64,000 nucleotides of DNA. Source: Hermatobates lingyangjiaoensis (taxonomy: Eukaryota; Arthropoda; Insecta; Hemiptera; Hermatobatidae). The position numbers were made by a program, and so were the translations under genes. The notes beneath the pieces are model-generated. The model searched no databases and had not been told where the DNA came from. It worked only from the letters and a program-made list of their open reading frames with translations. Positions 1 through 11,399 of the stretch are shown here, piece after piece. The stretch is from assembly GCA_026182355.1 (NCBI GenBank), contig JAPFBL010000231.1, positions 558,001-622,000 on the forward strand. Direction: 5' to 3'. Numbering within the stretch: position 1 is the stretch's first letter; every line of letters begins with the position of its first letter.

Positions 1-189
1 TGAATACTTTTACTTTTCATTCACCAACCCACAAATATTGTTCACAGAAAATTCTATATGAAGTTCTATTTAACGAGTCACATAGTGAAATTAATCATAG
101 TTTGATTGAAAAATTTCTAGGAGAAATTAAACAATATCTGCCATATAACTCGTGTGGGTTTGTCTAGTAACAGAACCTACACATTAATA

Positions 190-640
190 TCAAGTATTTG
201 TTGACTCACTAAAGTTGTCTGGATTACTCTGACATAAGCTAGAACTCAAAAAGAAAGCACATGTCATGTGTATGTATGAGAAACATTGATCTACCGCGCT
301 TATGTAATGGATCAAGACTAATAACTGAGGGGCTTTATGAAAATGTCCTAGTTTGTAAAATTATCGCATCACGGTCTCAAGAAGAAATAGTTTTAAATCC
401 AAGATTGAGAATTGTTTTATCTGAAGAGGACAACATTCCTTTTTAAGGACTCAATTCCCAATTCAGTTAGGATTTGCCATGACTATTCATAAGTTCAAGG
501 AGAGACTCTGTAAAAAGCTTTAGTTCAATTATGTAAAAACAGTACTTCTACATGGTGAATTGAATGTTGCTCTCAGTAGGGTTAAACAGAAAGAAAACGT
601 GAAGTTTTTTATTTGGAAAATTCAGACTGTACAAGATATG
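190..640 (+). pseudogene. Helitron Pif1-like helicase C-terminal relic
   Basis: This is a decayed fragment of the replication helicase carried by Helitron rolling-circle transposons. The first part (about 190-260) reads like the EFL.SL..SGL block that precedes the helicase core. After a frameshift, 261-446 gives MRNIDLPRLCNGSRL, matching the conserved LLRNI.PP.LCNGTRL block of the family, then the PR... segment. A further shift near 446 leads into a degraded FP..L.FAMTI.K region and HGELNVALSRV (about 550-590), the end of the helicase with its HGQLYVALSRV signature. At least three breaks separate these pieces, so no protein can be made. The upstream helicase motifs would lie outside the window. 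No Helitron terminus is visible nearby. The family call is firm; the exact edges are not. Confidence 0.72.
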
Positions 641-783
641 TAAATAAAGATAACTCTCTTAAAATTATGTCTATTATCATGTTTATTAGAAATGAATTAA
701 TTTAGAGTTCATCTGCATTTACGTGAACATGATTGCATTGAAAAGAAGGTGTTAGATGACCGAATGGGTCACAGGTAATGTAG

Positions 784-820
<37 letters not shown>

Positions 821-2639
821 GAAATGAAGGAGAATAACACACAAAGTAAAGAAACACACTTCATAACTAAGAGTGCTTGTAACTAACTAAGTTTGGATAA
901 CTCGTCTTAGGGAGAAAAGAGAGAGATAGAGTGAGGGAACAAACACGCCGGAGGCGCAACAGCAGATAACCAACCCATCTAATTTATACAAAGTTAATTA
1001 ATAGAGGGAAGTAAATATGTATCCATTGTTTATTTTCTCTCTATTTAATTGATTTAATACTTAATTTTTAACCGTTTCAACAAGGTTAATTTGGTAACGG
1101 CTTAACTATTTTGTTAGCTCAATTAAGTATATTCCTCAATTAGTTTCATACACGTTGTAATAGTATCTATTTATCGATTTTTTTAATAGTCCATCTATAT
1201 TATCTAATCAAGATTTCCTTAATTATTAATTTTATCTGTTAATTACATAATATTTACTAATAGTGAGTTTCAAGACAGAGTTTAATATAATATATTCTTC
1301 CAGCAAGGAAAGGAATTAACTTTATACTGAAAAGCTTTGTTGTCAGGAATCGGTGTGCCCACCTCTAGTGCACCCTAAAGTGATGTGTCAGACAATACAC
1401 AGGTGCCTTTAAAGTAACTTGAATTCAACCACTATAAGTTAGTAGTGATTAAATATTGACACTGAGCCGACCTGTAGAGGTATACCACTTTAGGGTATAA
1501 ATACATACTGTAAGGCGCAGGTTGCTGTCCGAGGTAATCCGGTATATAGAGATTATTGATTCTCCCGTCATGTGTAATACAGTTCGTTATGTCTCTTCTA
1601 ATGCACTGTGTAATCATCAAGTGCATGTGACAGTCAGTTATTGGTTCTAGTTCCATGTCCGTATGCTTTAAAATGTCATCAAATGAATGCTAGACGCCTT
1701 ATCAAATATTATGCACAATAATTACATAGTGAAAACAAACCTTTCTAACACTTTTAGAATGCATCACAAAAAAATACAATATCAGTCTTATCTAAAGTGT
1801 ACAATAATACCCTATATAAAACATTTTCCAAACCGTTTGAGCATGCTTATATTCATTGTCACTGATATGTTATTCTGGCGTAGAAATTTTGTATGTCAAG
1901 TAAAAGGTAGTTCTCCGGTCTCTCAAACAAAGCCATGCAAGCGTACGGATAGCTACCCTTTCACTAGAGTAACTTCCTTGTGCACTCATCTGGCAATATT
2001 TGTCCCTATGTGGAATGAAAGTTAAATTATTCACCTGGATTTCCAAACTGCTACATTTTAGAGATTTTGAAGACTTAAATAATTTTGTATATGTTAAGTA
2101 TTTTTTAGTACTGTTTGAAATAACTTTAATTTATTAGAAATTAATTTCTAAGATTATAAGGTGAGAGTCATAATCTGAGAGGCTATGAACAAAACAGGCA
2201 ATAGGTCAAGTAACTGGAAATTCAGGTTGCATTGGGAATGAGAAGTTTTCATAAGTTTACCTGTCAAATGACAATAAGCCTTTACTTATAGATCTTTATT
2301 CCTTCCTTGCTTATAAAATAAACATTCGAGTCATTGAAAGTCATAATTTGTTTATGCGCTATAGGTATCACATTTTTGTAGGGAGCTTGAACTTCCAAAC
2401 TAATGGTTTAGAGATGGTTAGTTAACTTTGCCACTACTAATCCTTAGTAGTGTAAGCAAACAAAAGTTTTTAAAGTATGTTACAGTCAACTGAATCATAA
2501 CAAAAAAGAAAATAACTCGTAAATGCTTATCTTTTTGATCAATAGCCGTTGTCTATTGTAACTGGAATGTATTGTCTATTCGTTGTATTGGAAGTTACTC
2601 TATTGTAATTGGATTACAATTCTTTCAAAATCTGCATAG
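641..2639. other. AT-rich DNA without a recognised gene
   Basis: I see no gene here. It holds one (TA)n tract at about 788-816. The short open frames at 1432-1656 (minus) and 1687-2025 (plus) lack known motifs and typical coding composition, and I do not regard them as genes. Confidence 0.5.
788..816. repeat. (TA)n microsatellite
   Basis: An uninterrupted TA dinucleotide tract. Unlike most TA tracts in this window, I see no Penelope-type module attached to it. Confidence 0.9.
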
Positions 2640-2953
2640 GTTTGGTTAGGTTAGGTTACGTTGCCAGCCCACAAGAGAACACACGTAGGCCCATGGTGAT
2701 ACCACACAATGAAGATTGATTCTACAGTGGGGATCTTAAACTTTGTTTAACTCAAGTGTATTTAGAGTAGAGATCTTTAACGAGTACCCCCATCGTACAG
2801 GCTCGGGACAGATTGTTTAACGTCCTTCACCGAGGTATACTGTGCTCAGATTTATTCACCTCCCGCTTGAATAAATAGAGAGCCAGGTGGGGATCGAACC
2901 CCGGTCCTATCAGTTCAGATGCGAGTACATTAACCACTGAGCTAACATGGCCC
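2640..2953 (-). mobile_element. Candidate tRNA-derived SINE (tRNA-like head at 2880-2953)
   Basis: On the minus strand, 2953-2880 is a 74-nt tRNA-like sequence. It has an A box (TTAGCTCAGTGG), a B box (GGTTCGATCCC) inside a good T-arm (GGGG...CCCC), and 5' GGGCCA pairing with 3' TGGCTC, so the acceptor stem is nearly intact. The anticodon stem pairs poorly, so a working tRNA is unlikely. Downstream in the same orientation (2879 to about 2640) lies a unique body that includes GGACGTTAAAC, a word I associate with SINE bodies in other invertebrates. No target duplication or 3' tail was identified, so the far end is a guess. A diverged tRNA pseudogene is the alternative. Confidence 0.55.
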
Positions 2954-3347
2954 TCTTAAGTCTGCATAAATTATAATAAATACCCTGATTTTATGATTAG
3001 GAGGCTTTGAACTCTAAGATTTTATTCCCAGATGTCACCATCTGTATAAGGATAAAAGTATGGGTGGGATAAGACTCATGGTGTTTTAACTTCTGTTTCA
3101 ATTGGAAAATACTTTACCTGATTCATTACTACTATTCTACATTGTAAACATTTTGTTAGAAACAAAACTCGCATTGCGGCAATGTCGTTGAAGTTTATCC
3201 AATCATATGAGTTTTTTATTCAAGAGTAATTGCTCTCCACACTACTAATAGAAATGCTCCACAGGAGACTAGATAATATATAAAATTTGAAGAAAACAAA
3301 TCTGATTGTGTTTATTTAAAGAGTAAATATTAAATAAAATGTATATA

Positions 3348-4113
3348 CAGTGGTACCTCGGGATACGAGATTAATTCGTTCCGTAACCTTGCTCTATGTC
3401 AATTTACTCGTATCTCAAAGCAATTTTCCCCCATTGAAATCAATTGAAATGCCATTAATCCGTTCCAGCCCCAAAAACACTTACCCCTAATTGTTTTTGT
3501 AACGTGATTTTGAATAAGAAAAATCTATTTATAAATGACAAATATTGTATAAAAACATAATAAAAGAGAATGTAGAGGTGGTTAGAAAAAACTGGTTTTA
3601 TTAAGTTTACGTACATATGTAATTAGTATTTTGGTTATTTAAATTTAACTTAGACATAATTTAAATGCTACTGTATGCTTAATTTTAGTTAATGCTTTTC
3701 TCTTCATTGGTCTTTGCCTTTTTCGCAGGATTAAAAAAAAAAACTGTCCAAAGAGGTTTGTTTCTTCGTCCCTTTCAGAATGCTAAGGAAATGAGTTAGG
3801 CAAGTTTCATTAAATACATCCGATGCACGACCAGTTGCAACTTTTTCGGGGTGTTTCTTTGCCACGAACTGTGAAACTCTCTCCCTCATTTCCAAGATCT
3901 TCCAATTTTCAAAGGTAAACTGAGAACTGAGTGGGCCGTAGGCGGCATCGTACAAAAAAGAAATGTACATATTTATAAATGACCTGATACTACAATTGGC
4001 TGTTCCTGGTATCTTAAATTTCACTCGTATTTCAAAACAAAATTTCGCTCATTTGACAGCTCATATCACAAATAACTCGTATGTTGGGGCACTCGTATCC
4101 CGAGGTATCACTG
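3348..4113 (-). mobile_element. Non-autonomous pogo/Tigger-type DNA transposon
   Basis: The ends are inverted repeats: CAGTGGTACCTCGGGATACG at the left and its near-perfect complement (ending GAGGTATCACTG) at the right, flanked by TA on both sides (3346-3347 and 4114-4115). TA target duplications and CAGTGGTACCT-like ends are typical of pogo/Tigger elements. A second pair of sub-terminal inverted words (ACTCGTATYTCAAA) sits inside each end. At 766 bp the element is far too short for a full transposase and keeps only a C-terminal coding remnant on the minus strand. Confidence 0.82.
3731..4024 (-). pseudogene. Tigger/pogo transposase C-terminal remnant
   Basis: This minus-strand frame of up to 97 codons sits inside the pogo/Tigger element. 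Its last residues (HFLSILKGTKKQTSLDSFF) resemble the characteristic C-terminal tail of Tigger/jerky-type transposases, which often end in K..KQTSLD.FF. The DNA-binding domain and the catalytic DDE region are missing, so this is a leftover and not a functional enzyme. The start codon is arbitrary because the reading frame is only the surviving end of a longer gene. The identification rests mainly on the tail motif and on the flanking Tigger-like ends. Confidence 0.6.
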
Positions 4114-4870
4114 TATATTTTTTTAATTGTCATCAAAATCTCGGTACAAAGCTTTCTACAAAAATCTTGCCAAAAAATGATAACTCCTTAGTCCTTCTCA
4201 ACAAATATTTCAGGAAATCAAGTCTATTTAAAGAAGTCTGAAGAGAAAGTGGCCAAGAGACTTATTCATGTGAATTATTGAAGTGACTTATAAATTTATA
4301 ATTTTTATAACTTTCTTCACTGGTTACCTTTTTATAACTTTTTGTCGCTGGTAATGCTACAATTAAGTTGTTGTGACTATGAAAACTAAAGTTTAAAAAA
4401 ATGTCATCAAGATGCCCATTTGTACCAAGACAATTTCAATTAAGTTACAGTTATAAGGAAGTAAGGAAATTGTATTGAAACTAAATTCATCCAAGTTTTG
4501 GACATTTAAAATTAACTTTTACTTAAAATGTCTAAAATGATATATGACTTAGTCGTTAATACTAATCATAATTATCTAATCATCTATGGGTTTGTGGTAA
4601 TCTTTCTCGTAAGATTGGAACCGAAGAAACAGAGCGCTGAGCTTTGACTATGCATTCCAGGACAGTGTAGTGAATTTATCATTTAAAGATAGCGCAGTGG
4701 ATATTTTAATCTGGAATTGTTATCATTCTGTCATAGTATCTACCAGTAGATATTAGTTCAAGTAGTTGGCGCAATTCCTTTGTAGTGATCTGATAACTTA
4801 ATACAGATACATTTCCATACTCTGATACTTTCACAATATTTAAGTGTTTACCCACAGTACACACACCTAT

Positions 4871-5035
4871 TTAATTGCACGCACGCTTTCGGGGACACTC
4901 ACATATACCTAGAGAGACATTTCCACATGTACACACTCTAGTAGTGTTTGTTTGGGCATCTGGGTTACCCTCATATCCTGGTGCTTCGCAGTTTACTGGT
5001 AGCGTCTCTGTTTTCTTTTTATTTGGTGTTCCTGC
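4871..5035 (-). CDS. Candidate terminal exon of a cysteine-rich protein
   Basis: On the minus strand a pyrimidine-rich stretch (about 5065-5040) ends in CAG at about 5036-5038, which would be a good splice acceptor. The frame that follows (about 54 codons to a stop at 4871) contains six cysteines spaced C-x17-C-x-C-x7-C-x-C-x5-C, two glycines near the C-terminus and a basic end. The continuous frame reaches back to 5158 with a hydrophobic stretch, but that part looks intronic. I do not recognise the family. No upstream exon was found, and no poly(A) signal was confirmed. It could be chance, since the region is only modestly richer in GC than its surroundings. It is the best non-transposon coding candidate in the window. 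Confidence 0.3.
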   Translation of the reverse strand, partial: AGTPNKKKTETLPVNCEAPGYEGNPDAQTNTTRVCTCGNVSLGICECPRKRACN

Positions 5036-5158
5036 TTGATTTAGGAAGAAGCGGTAAGGTAAGGAGTAGATGGTTAGCGGTATAAGCTGGTAGGAAAAAA
5101 AACTCTCAAGAAAAGTGTCTAGAAACTCAATCACTCCCATTAAATATATTGCTAACAA

Positions 5159-5954
5159 GTTTAAAAAGTTAATAATGAAGGAATATTGTTTAGATTAACC
5201 TTGTTGAAACGATTAAAAGAGAAGTATTAAATAAATTTAATAAATTCCAGAAATTAGAAATAAATAATGGTTAAATTATTATTTCTTTCAATTAATTAAC
5301 TTCATAAAATAAATAATTAGATTTAAGCAGTTAGTCTTGATTTAATCATGTCTTTGAATGATGAGGTAAGGGTTGCAATGGAGGAGTGGAGATAAGGAGA
5401 AGCCTCGTCTTAGCTGACCACTTTTCTTCTAATGACCATGGGTGTTTGGACACCAAATATGCAAGTGAGTTATGCCTGTCAATCCATACATTATTCAATA
5501 AAATCAAAAAATGACTTAGTGAACTTCCTTACATACAATAATATTTCCTCAGAACTATGGTATTATACACTTCAATTTGTACATTAATAATACATTAATA
5601 ATATTTTAGTATAAAGTCATAAAGAAGAGAGAGCAACAGGACTGCTTTGAACTTGACGTTGTTAATTTCATTTCATGAATTCATTAAGAGTTTTCCTTTG
5701 AATCCTAGATATTAATAATACAGTGTCATTCATAAATTAATACAGCAACACATGATTTAATAATTAACTGCAATTAATTTAGTGTGAAATTTCTACTTCA
5801 TAGAAATTTCATTCACATGCTAAAATTATAATAAGTTATCAAACATAATTTAGATTGGTGTTTTAATATTACAAAGAAAAAAATATATTGATAATGGAGA
5901 AATAATTATTCTTCAGACTTGAATGGAGTTAAACAATTGGAGATTCCCTGAATC
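5159..5954. other. AT-rich DNA without a recognised gene
   Basis: No coding motif, repeat array or element end was recognised here. The stretch simply separates the candidate exon from the first mariner. Confidence 0.5.
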
Positions 5955-5956
5955 TA

Positions 5957-6848
5957 CGAGGTGTGTAAATAAAGTAGTGAGACAGGTAACGTCGCTTTCG
6001 ATCTGGCAACGCTGGAGACGCGTGGCCTTGAGTAGCGTCAGGTGCACGTGTGATGCGCCTCCAGTATGAATCTGAACTCGCCACAGACATTTGTTTGTCC
6101 GTAGCGTTGGTTTTCGTGAAATGGTTTTTTCTTGAGCGTTTTAAAAATGAGTGACCTCAAAGTTGAGCAGCGGTGTGCAATCAAATTTTGCTTCAGACTT
6201 GGACATAATGCAACCGAAACCGGCCTATGGAGAACGTGTTTTATCAAGGGCACAGGTTTTTCGGTGGTTTAAGGAATTTTCAGAAGGAAGAGAGTCGATT
6301 GAAGATGAACCACGAAGCGGAAGGCCTTCAAGTGCAAACACCGATGAAAATGTCAACAGAGTACGGAACCTTGTGCGTTCAGATCGACGCTTGACAGTCA
6401 GAATGATCGGGGAACAGTTGAATTTGAATCACACCTCCGTTCATCACATTTTGACCAATGAGATGAGTTGCATCACGACAACGCGCCCTGTCACACTGCC
6501 ATCTCAATAAACGAGTTTTTGGCCAGTAAAAACATTCCTGTTGCTCCTCAGCCTCCTTATTCACCAGACTTGAGTCCTTGTGACTTTTTCCTCTTCCCGA
6601 GATTGAAAAATCACCTCAAGGGAACTCATTTCGGGACACTACAAAACATACAAACTGCTGTAACCGACCAGCTGAAGGCCATTCCAGAATCCGAGTTCCA
6701 GCAATGCTACAATGATTGGAAGGACCGTCTCCAGCGCTGTGTGGCTTCCGAAGGGAACTATTTTGAAGGTGACAATATCACATTGTAATTATATTTGAAT
6801 AGAAAATTTACAAAAAAATCAGTCTCACTACTTTATTTACACACCTCG
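5957..6848 (+). mobile_element. Mariner transposon copy 1, internally deleted
   Basis: The element is 892 bp with perfect 27-bp terminal inverted repeats (CGAGGTGTGTAAATAAAGTA and on to GTGAGAC) and TA duplicated on both sides (5955-5956, 6849-6850), the mariner target rule. Full mariners are about 1.3 kb, so about a third is missing. The missing part is the middle of the transposase. The deletion junction in the coding region is the same as in copy 3 (56871-57773), so both descend from one already deleted ancestor. Confidence 0.95.
6147..6788 (+). pseudogene. Mariner transposase, deleted and frameshifted
   Basis: Mariner transposase binds the inverted repeats and cuts with a D,D34D triad. 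The ATG at 6147 opens the helix-turn-helix region (AIKFCFRLGHNATET), but about 18 bases are replaced by one at about 6215, shifting the frame. The N-terminal domain then continues (GERVLSRAQVFRWFKEFSEG) to LTNE at about 6461. An internal deletion joins this directly to the region just before HHDNAPCH, in another frame, which runs through YSPDLSPCDFFLFP to the stop at 6788. The second and third catalytic aspartates are present with 34 residues between them. The first (normally in a TGDE-type block) is lost. The protein would be inactive. Confidence 0.92.
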
Positions 6849-7377
6849 TATGTTTGATATTCTTAGGATGGTGATGGATACAAGTGGGTGTTTACTTAAA
6901 TGTTCTAATCACTTTTCAAGTCACACTATTTGATGGGTACGTATGGAATTCTTCAGCCATTGACCATTATATCTGGATTATATCTGTTGTTTCAGAAAAA
7001 ATTAAATTATGCTAAAAACTTCTATGCTACTTTATATATCAAAAAAGTTACATTTATTTTTTTCTGGTTATACGAAAATCTTCAAACTTTTTAATATCTT
7101 TATGTAAATTATTATACATCTTTATGTATGATAACTCTTTATGTAAGTAAGAGATTATCAAAAAACATAAATTTTTGTTTATTGAAATAAGAATAACAAT
7201 AAGAATCAGAATGACTTAGTTTTCTTGTCAGTATTTCAATTTAGTTTTTGATGACTCCAACATATTTTTGTGATCAAATGTAAAAATAAAATATCTAATC
7301 GATCATGTATTTTTAGATCTTTTCTGAAGTAATTTTTGTTTAGAATCTTGTAATAGGAATAGTGTGCCATTTTTTTT

Positions 7378-7852
7378 TTCAAAATAGAGTATATTTTCAT
7401 ACCGGATATTTCATGTATTGGTTAGATGAAAACAGAAAGTATTACTGTTTAAAAAATAACTTATTTTTTTATATTTCGCCTAATCTTCATCAACTTTTAA
7501 TGAGTCACACCCCTTTGCCTAGTCTCCTAGTAATCCATCCGATATTAATTAGTATTAATAGTGCGAAATTATATTTTCGAAAATATACTCTATTTTCTTG
7601 CTTATAACTTGTACAGATTCAGACGTACACGCGATATATGACACACGCAGAACTTGATAATTTCGCACCATTAATACTAATTAATATCGGATGGATTACT
7701 AGGAGACTACGCAAAGGAGTGTGACTCATTAAAAGTTGATGAAGGTTTGAGGAAATAGAAAAAAAAAGTTATTTTTTAAACATTAATACTTTCTGTTTTC
7801 ATCTAACCAATACATGAAATATCCGGTTATGAAAATATACTCTATTTTGAAA
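7378..7852. mobile_element. Palindromic element with ~195-bp arms
   Basis: Arms at about 7378-7572 and 7657-7852 are inverted copies of each other with a few substitutions and indels, around a spacer of about 85 bp. The left unit also ends in an inverted copy of its own beginning (AAAATAGAGTATATTTTC near 7382 and its complement near 7578-7595). It may therefore be a complete 218-bp unit with 18-bp inverted ends beside a partial inverted copy. On the minus strand of the left arm, TTGATGA...GAAATATA (7472-7494) resembles the hammerhead-like words of the Penelope modules, but it lacks a real hairpin. No gene is present; the frame at 7362-7607 is a by-product. Confidence 0.7.
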
Positions 7853-10089
7853 CAAGAAATTTTAACATAAAGGCACCTTTTTAGGTATCCTGAGTCCAAT
7901 AAGATTGATTCTGCAACTTGTTTTCTATCTGTATCTCTCTTTCTCTTTCTGTTTTTGTTAGTAGGTTGGGTGAGTGTTTATTATCAGAATACTTGAAAAG
8001 CCAAAGAACTGTAGCTAATTTCATGATTAACTTCTGCTATTCCTGAGATGAAACAACAAACTCACAACTTAATACTGCCTTTCTATAGAGAGTACATTAA
8101 ATTATAAACGAAATTGTTTTCTTCAGATATTGTACAAATATATCTAACAGATTTGATTAAAATCGCTAAGGATTTTGGATTTGCACGTGATATTTGATAG
8201 ATAGAAGATTCGAACTTAGAAAAAGTTATCATTCAGGTAAAACAAAGAAAGAATATTTTGGAATGGTAAGAAACGAATCTTTAATAGACTGTTGTTTGAA
8301 TTAATATGGATACAAAGCAAAAATAAACAGTAATATAATCAATAAGTATAAAATCGTCCAAATGGATTATACTGAAACAGAGAAAGTACATTTTGGAAAA
8401 TAATAAATTTTCAAAAATATTATGATATATAATATTTTATATAATAAAATATTATATATCCAGTGGGGAATCAAGTACATGAGAGTTACAGCTTCAAAAA
8501 GTCGAACGGCTCAAGTAAACAGATAAGTATCGTAAAATTAATATTTTTGTGGGTGTGGGTCTTGACTATGTCTAAATTTTAAAAATTATAAGTGATAAAA
8601 TATGTAAATGTTTTACATTTTATGTAAATAATAATTAATATAAACTAGCATATGACAAAGGTAGTGCAATCAGTTATTATATAGTATTAACTCATTGAAG
8701 GGCAAATTGCTAATAAAGTAGTCCTTACAAAAAAATGTTTGACTCATTAAGTGAGTTATATTGTATACCTAGAGACAATGTTATTAGGCATATTCCTGAA
8801 AGATATATAAGAAATATATAGGTATATAGTATAGTATTCATATTAAAATATTCTCAAAACATATAGAAATAAAAAAACACGTAGTCAAATATAAATTTTA
8901 TTCCTACAACATTTACTTCTAATATTTCATTTTTGTGATGTGAAGTGATCTCTAAATTTTAAAAAGAAGCCACAGAAAAGTAATATTGGCTATTTCAATT
9001 TACTTACAAACTGTATTTAATCTGTCAGGGATAAAGGTATTATTCATTTATATAATTTTTTTGATGATGTGTCATTCATTTGTACTTAAGAACCAAAAGT
9101 TAAATATAATAATAGTTGAGAAATATTCTAATATAATTTCATAGGTATAATCACAAAATGTCTAGAAAACCTTTAATTATATCCAATGTTTTATAAACTT
9201 TTATATTTGCCAGGTTAATTCTAACAAATTCCGATTTCCTTGTAATTTCTCACATGTAAAATACATAAATGACAAAGGATGTATACAAAAATGTCTGTCA
9301 AATTGGTTATTATTGTTTGTTCACACTCGCAAAACTGTGCAGGGCTTTTTGATTATGATTAGAAAAACGAAAGTCGTTTGGAATCACTGAATTTTTTTTA
9401 AATTATGCGTGCGTGAAATTTTTCACACCAACATATCACTGTGAATATTTTCAAGAAAACGAGTCCTCTTTTTCAAAAATTGTCTCATTTCTACAGTCCA
9501 AACGGTTTCTATAGACAATTTGACACTCATAACCTTATTTTTATATTAATAATGGTAAATTAAATAACTTGAATTCTTAAACAGTAAGTATATGGTAATA
9601 TCTGTTTAATTATAAAAAGGAAAAAAAAACAAATGCTTAGGTAGAAAAACAGTATGGTTTGATTAAGTAAAGTTATCAACGTTAGATAAGTTGCTAGAGT
9701 GTGCGTCAGACAGGGGACACGCGAGTCACAGATGAAGACGTTTCAGGCGAATAATATTTAATTAGGGAGCTTCTAAGTACGTTATCGTCTCTAGTAATCT
9801 AATCAGACCGATACGTGTGTAGCTTTGCCAATTCATCGACGCAGTGGCTTTCCCCAACTTAAAACATTCATTGAAAACCTACTGCATTCAGTATAACCTA
9901 CAGAACTCATATGCATATTATAACTAAATATTAATTAATTAATTAATCTAATAAGACTGTTTTAGTCGTTTTCAAGCAAAACAGTTAATATCTTTTGATA
10001 TTCCTAAAAACGGTTCTATGTTGTCTCTGGAGTGTGAATGTACTAGAGTGCATTATTATTATAATTTGAGAGTGATTGTAGCACTCCGT
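7853..10089. other. AT-rich DNA without a recognised gene
   Basis: I found no gene or known element. A short AT palindrome lies near 8420-8460. Confidence 0.5.
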
Positions 10090-10335
10090 CCTTAGAACTA
10101 TTGCATGGTACTTCCTCCCTTCTGTGCTAAAGTACCCCAGTTAGCTTCAGTGCCTTCGAAAAGCTTAAACTTTTGCTGGGTCGAACGGTAAAAGTTCTTC
10201 TACAGTTTTGTTGAGTATCCCGAAGCACCTGCCTCTGCGCAGTGGCTTAACAGTCAGCCAGCAAGCGCAACAGTGTCTCTTATACTTCCTTGCAGAATCT
10301 ACACAAACCATCATTGATAATGCCCATTCTTAGCA
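10090..10335 (-). pseudogene. LINE retrotransposon C-terminal tail fragment
   Basis: Read on the minus strand, this stretch gives a sequence like MGIINDGLCRFCKEV.ETLLRLLADC.A, interrupted by stops. It matches the pattern found at the C-terminus of Jockey/R1-type LINE polyproteins, where a G...CRFC.EE.ET..HLL..CPA zinc-binding segment follows the RNase H region. The following residues are too degraded to follow. No 3' tail or target duplication was found. The region is clearly richer in GC than its neighbours, consistent with an inserted coding relic. The call rests on a short motif, so it is moderate. Confidence 0.5.
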
Positions 10336-10712
10336 GATGACTATTAAGTTTGAAGTATAAAAAGAAAGTTATCCCACTGTATAATCTACCATGCTTGAAG
10401 AATAGTCACCTAGTGAGAGTGTTTCAATCAATCTCCGAGTTGTACCCTTTAATCTATTTGACACATTTATGGTTCTTTGTACCCAACTTTTACTGCTTAT
10501 CTGAATTTCTGTTTATATATTCTCTTAATTCTATACTTTAAAACCAGGTGCAAGGGACAGCACTGGCGTTCCCGGGTCGGTTACTTGCCGTTGCTTCTAC
10601 AACTTGCTTGGTCACCTATCTCTTATCTCCTGAAAACAGATTGCCCAAAAATTTGAGTTTGTATCTGTGTTTCATTACTCTGTGTGTTACTCTCCTTCAA
10701 TTTTGAACTCGC

Positions 10713-10735
10713 ATATATATATATATATATATATA
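10713..10735. repeat. (TA)n microsatellite bordering a Penelope-type module
   Basis: A TA tract that directly abuts the left arm of the inverted module at 10736-10990. Confidence 0.9.
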
Positions 10736-10990
10736 CGTTTCATAGTAAACCACAGACACAGAACAAAGGTACGACAACACTTACTGTCTCTAATTTTCAT
10801 TTCATTTCATTTTCCTGTTTACAATGTCCAGTGTAAATAGCGCAATGTTATAACCTCCAGTGCGGTTACTACTCGTTCCTTCAAGTGTAGAAAATTGGAA
10901 ACAGTAAGTGTCTTCGTATCTTCGTTCTGCGGCTGTGATTTACTGTGAACCGATTGCTGTCCTTTTGTAAACGTTTGTTGTCATTTTTAT
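10736..10990. mobile_element. Inverted pseudo-LTR dimer, family B (copy 1)
   Basis: The left arm (10736-10802) is the inverted counterpart of 10890-10955, with scattered substitutions; both contain the family B signature around ACAGTAAGTGT and TTTGTTCTG. The right arm runs on for about 38 bp (TGTCCTTTTGTAAACG region) past the point where the left arm meets its TA tract. The same one-sided extension recurs in the other modules. The hammerhead-like core is eroded in this copy. I assign it to Penelope-like elements by similarity to copies at 11220 and 47657 and by the shared layout. Confidence 0.6.
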
Positions 10991-11190
10991 AAACACGTGA
11001 AATAACAATCAATGATCAAACCACAATATGAAATTGCAAAACAAGACTAAGATCTTTCAACCGTAACAAGCGGTCTTCGTCAGAGTCAAAAACCCAACTG
11101 ACAGGTTTTGACTCTGACGAAGACAACTTGTTACGGTTGAAAGATCTTAGTCTTGTTTTGCAATTTCATATTGTGGTTTGATCATTGATA
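10991..11190. mobile_element. Inverted pseudo-LTR dimer, family F, with hammerhead-like motifs
   Basis: Arms of about 82 bp (about 11011-11092 and 11099-11190) are near-perfect inverted copies with only a few bases between them. The minus-strand motif at 11055-11083 has CTGACGA, one A, a 5-bp stem GACCG/CGGTT, then GAA and the palindrome AGATCT followed by T. The plus-strand copy starts at 11114. Flanking GACT/AGTC forms the base of helix I. A (TA)n tract follows directly at 11191. A leftward extension lies outside the inverted part. Confidence 0.72.
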
Positions 11191-11219
11191 TATATATATA
11201 TATATATATATTTGGTGTC

Positions 11220-11345
11220 CCTATTTGAACTCTCCCAATGATGGTTCAACCAAAACTTAGAGACAGTAAGTGTGTTTGTTTCTTTGTTCCGTGTATGTGA
11301 TTTACTGTGAAATGTTTCTTGTCCTTTTGGATCGTTTTTCTGTTT

Positions 11346-11348
<3 letters not shown>
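11220..11348 (+). mobile_element. Single pseudo-LTR fragment, family B
   Basis: This fragment lies between two (TA)n tracts (11191-11213 and 11349-11396). It contains a decayed core (CAATGAT), the hairpin GGTTCAACC and an A-rich GAA-like position, then the family B body (ACAGTAAGTGTG, TTTGTTC). It ends with a 36-bp tail (TTGTCCTTTTGGATCGTTTT) that meets the TA tract. It matches the right arms at 10890 and 47805. Confidence 0.6.

Positions 11349-11396
<48 letters not shown>

Positions 11397-11399
<3 letters not shown>

Noticed and set aside
2643..2656. GGTTAGGTTAGGTTA, resembling arthropod telomeric TTAGG repeats
   Set aside because: Fewer than three full units, inside or beside a SINE candidate; chance is likely.
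2880..2953. A functional tRNA gene on the minus strand
   Set aside because: The anticodon stem pairs poorly and the sequence is joined to a SINE-like body, so I treat it as a SINE head.
1060..5215. A 20-bp inverted match (GTTTCAACAAGGTTAAT near 1073 and its complement near 5195)
   Set aside because: The match does not extend far enough to define an element; noted only as a possible trace of a shared repeat.
6038..6253. Minus-strand frames inside the mariners (also 6379-6564, 56726-57004, 57310-57495)
   Set aside because: Shadows of the transposase gene on the opposite strand.
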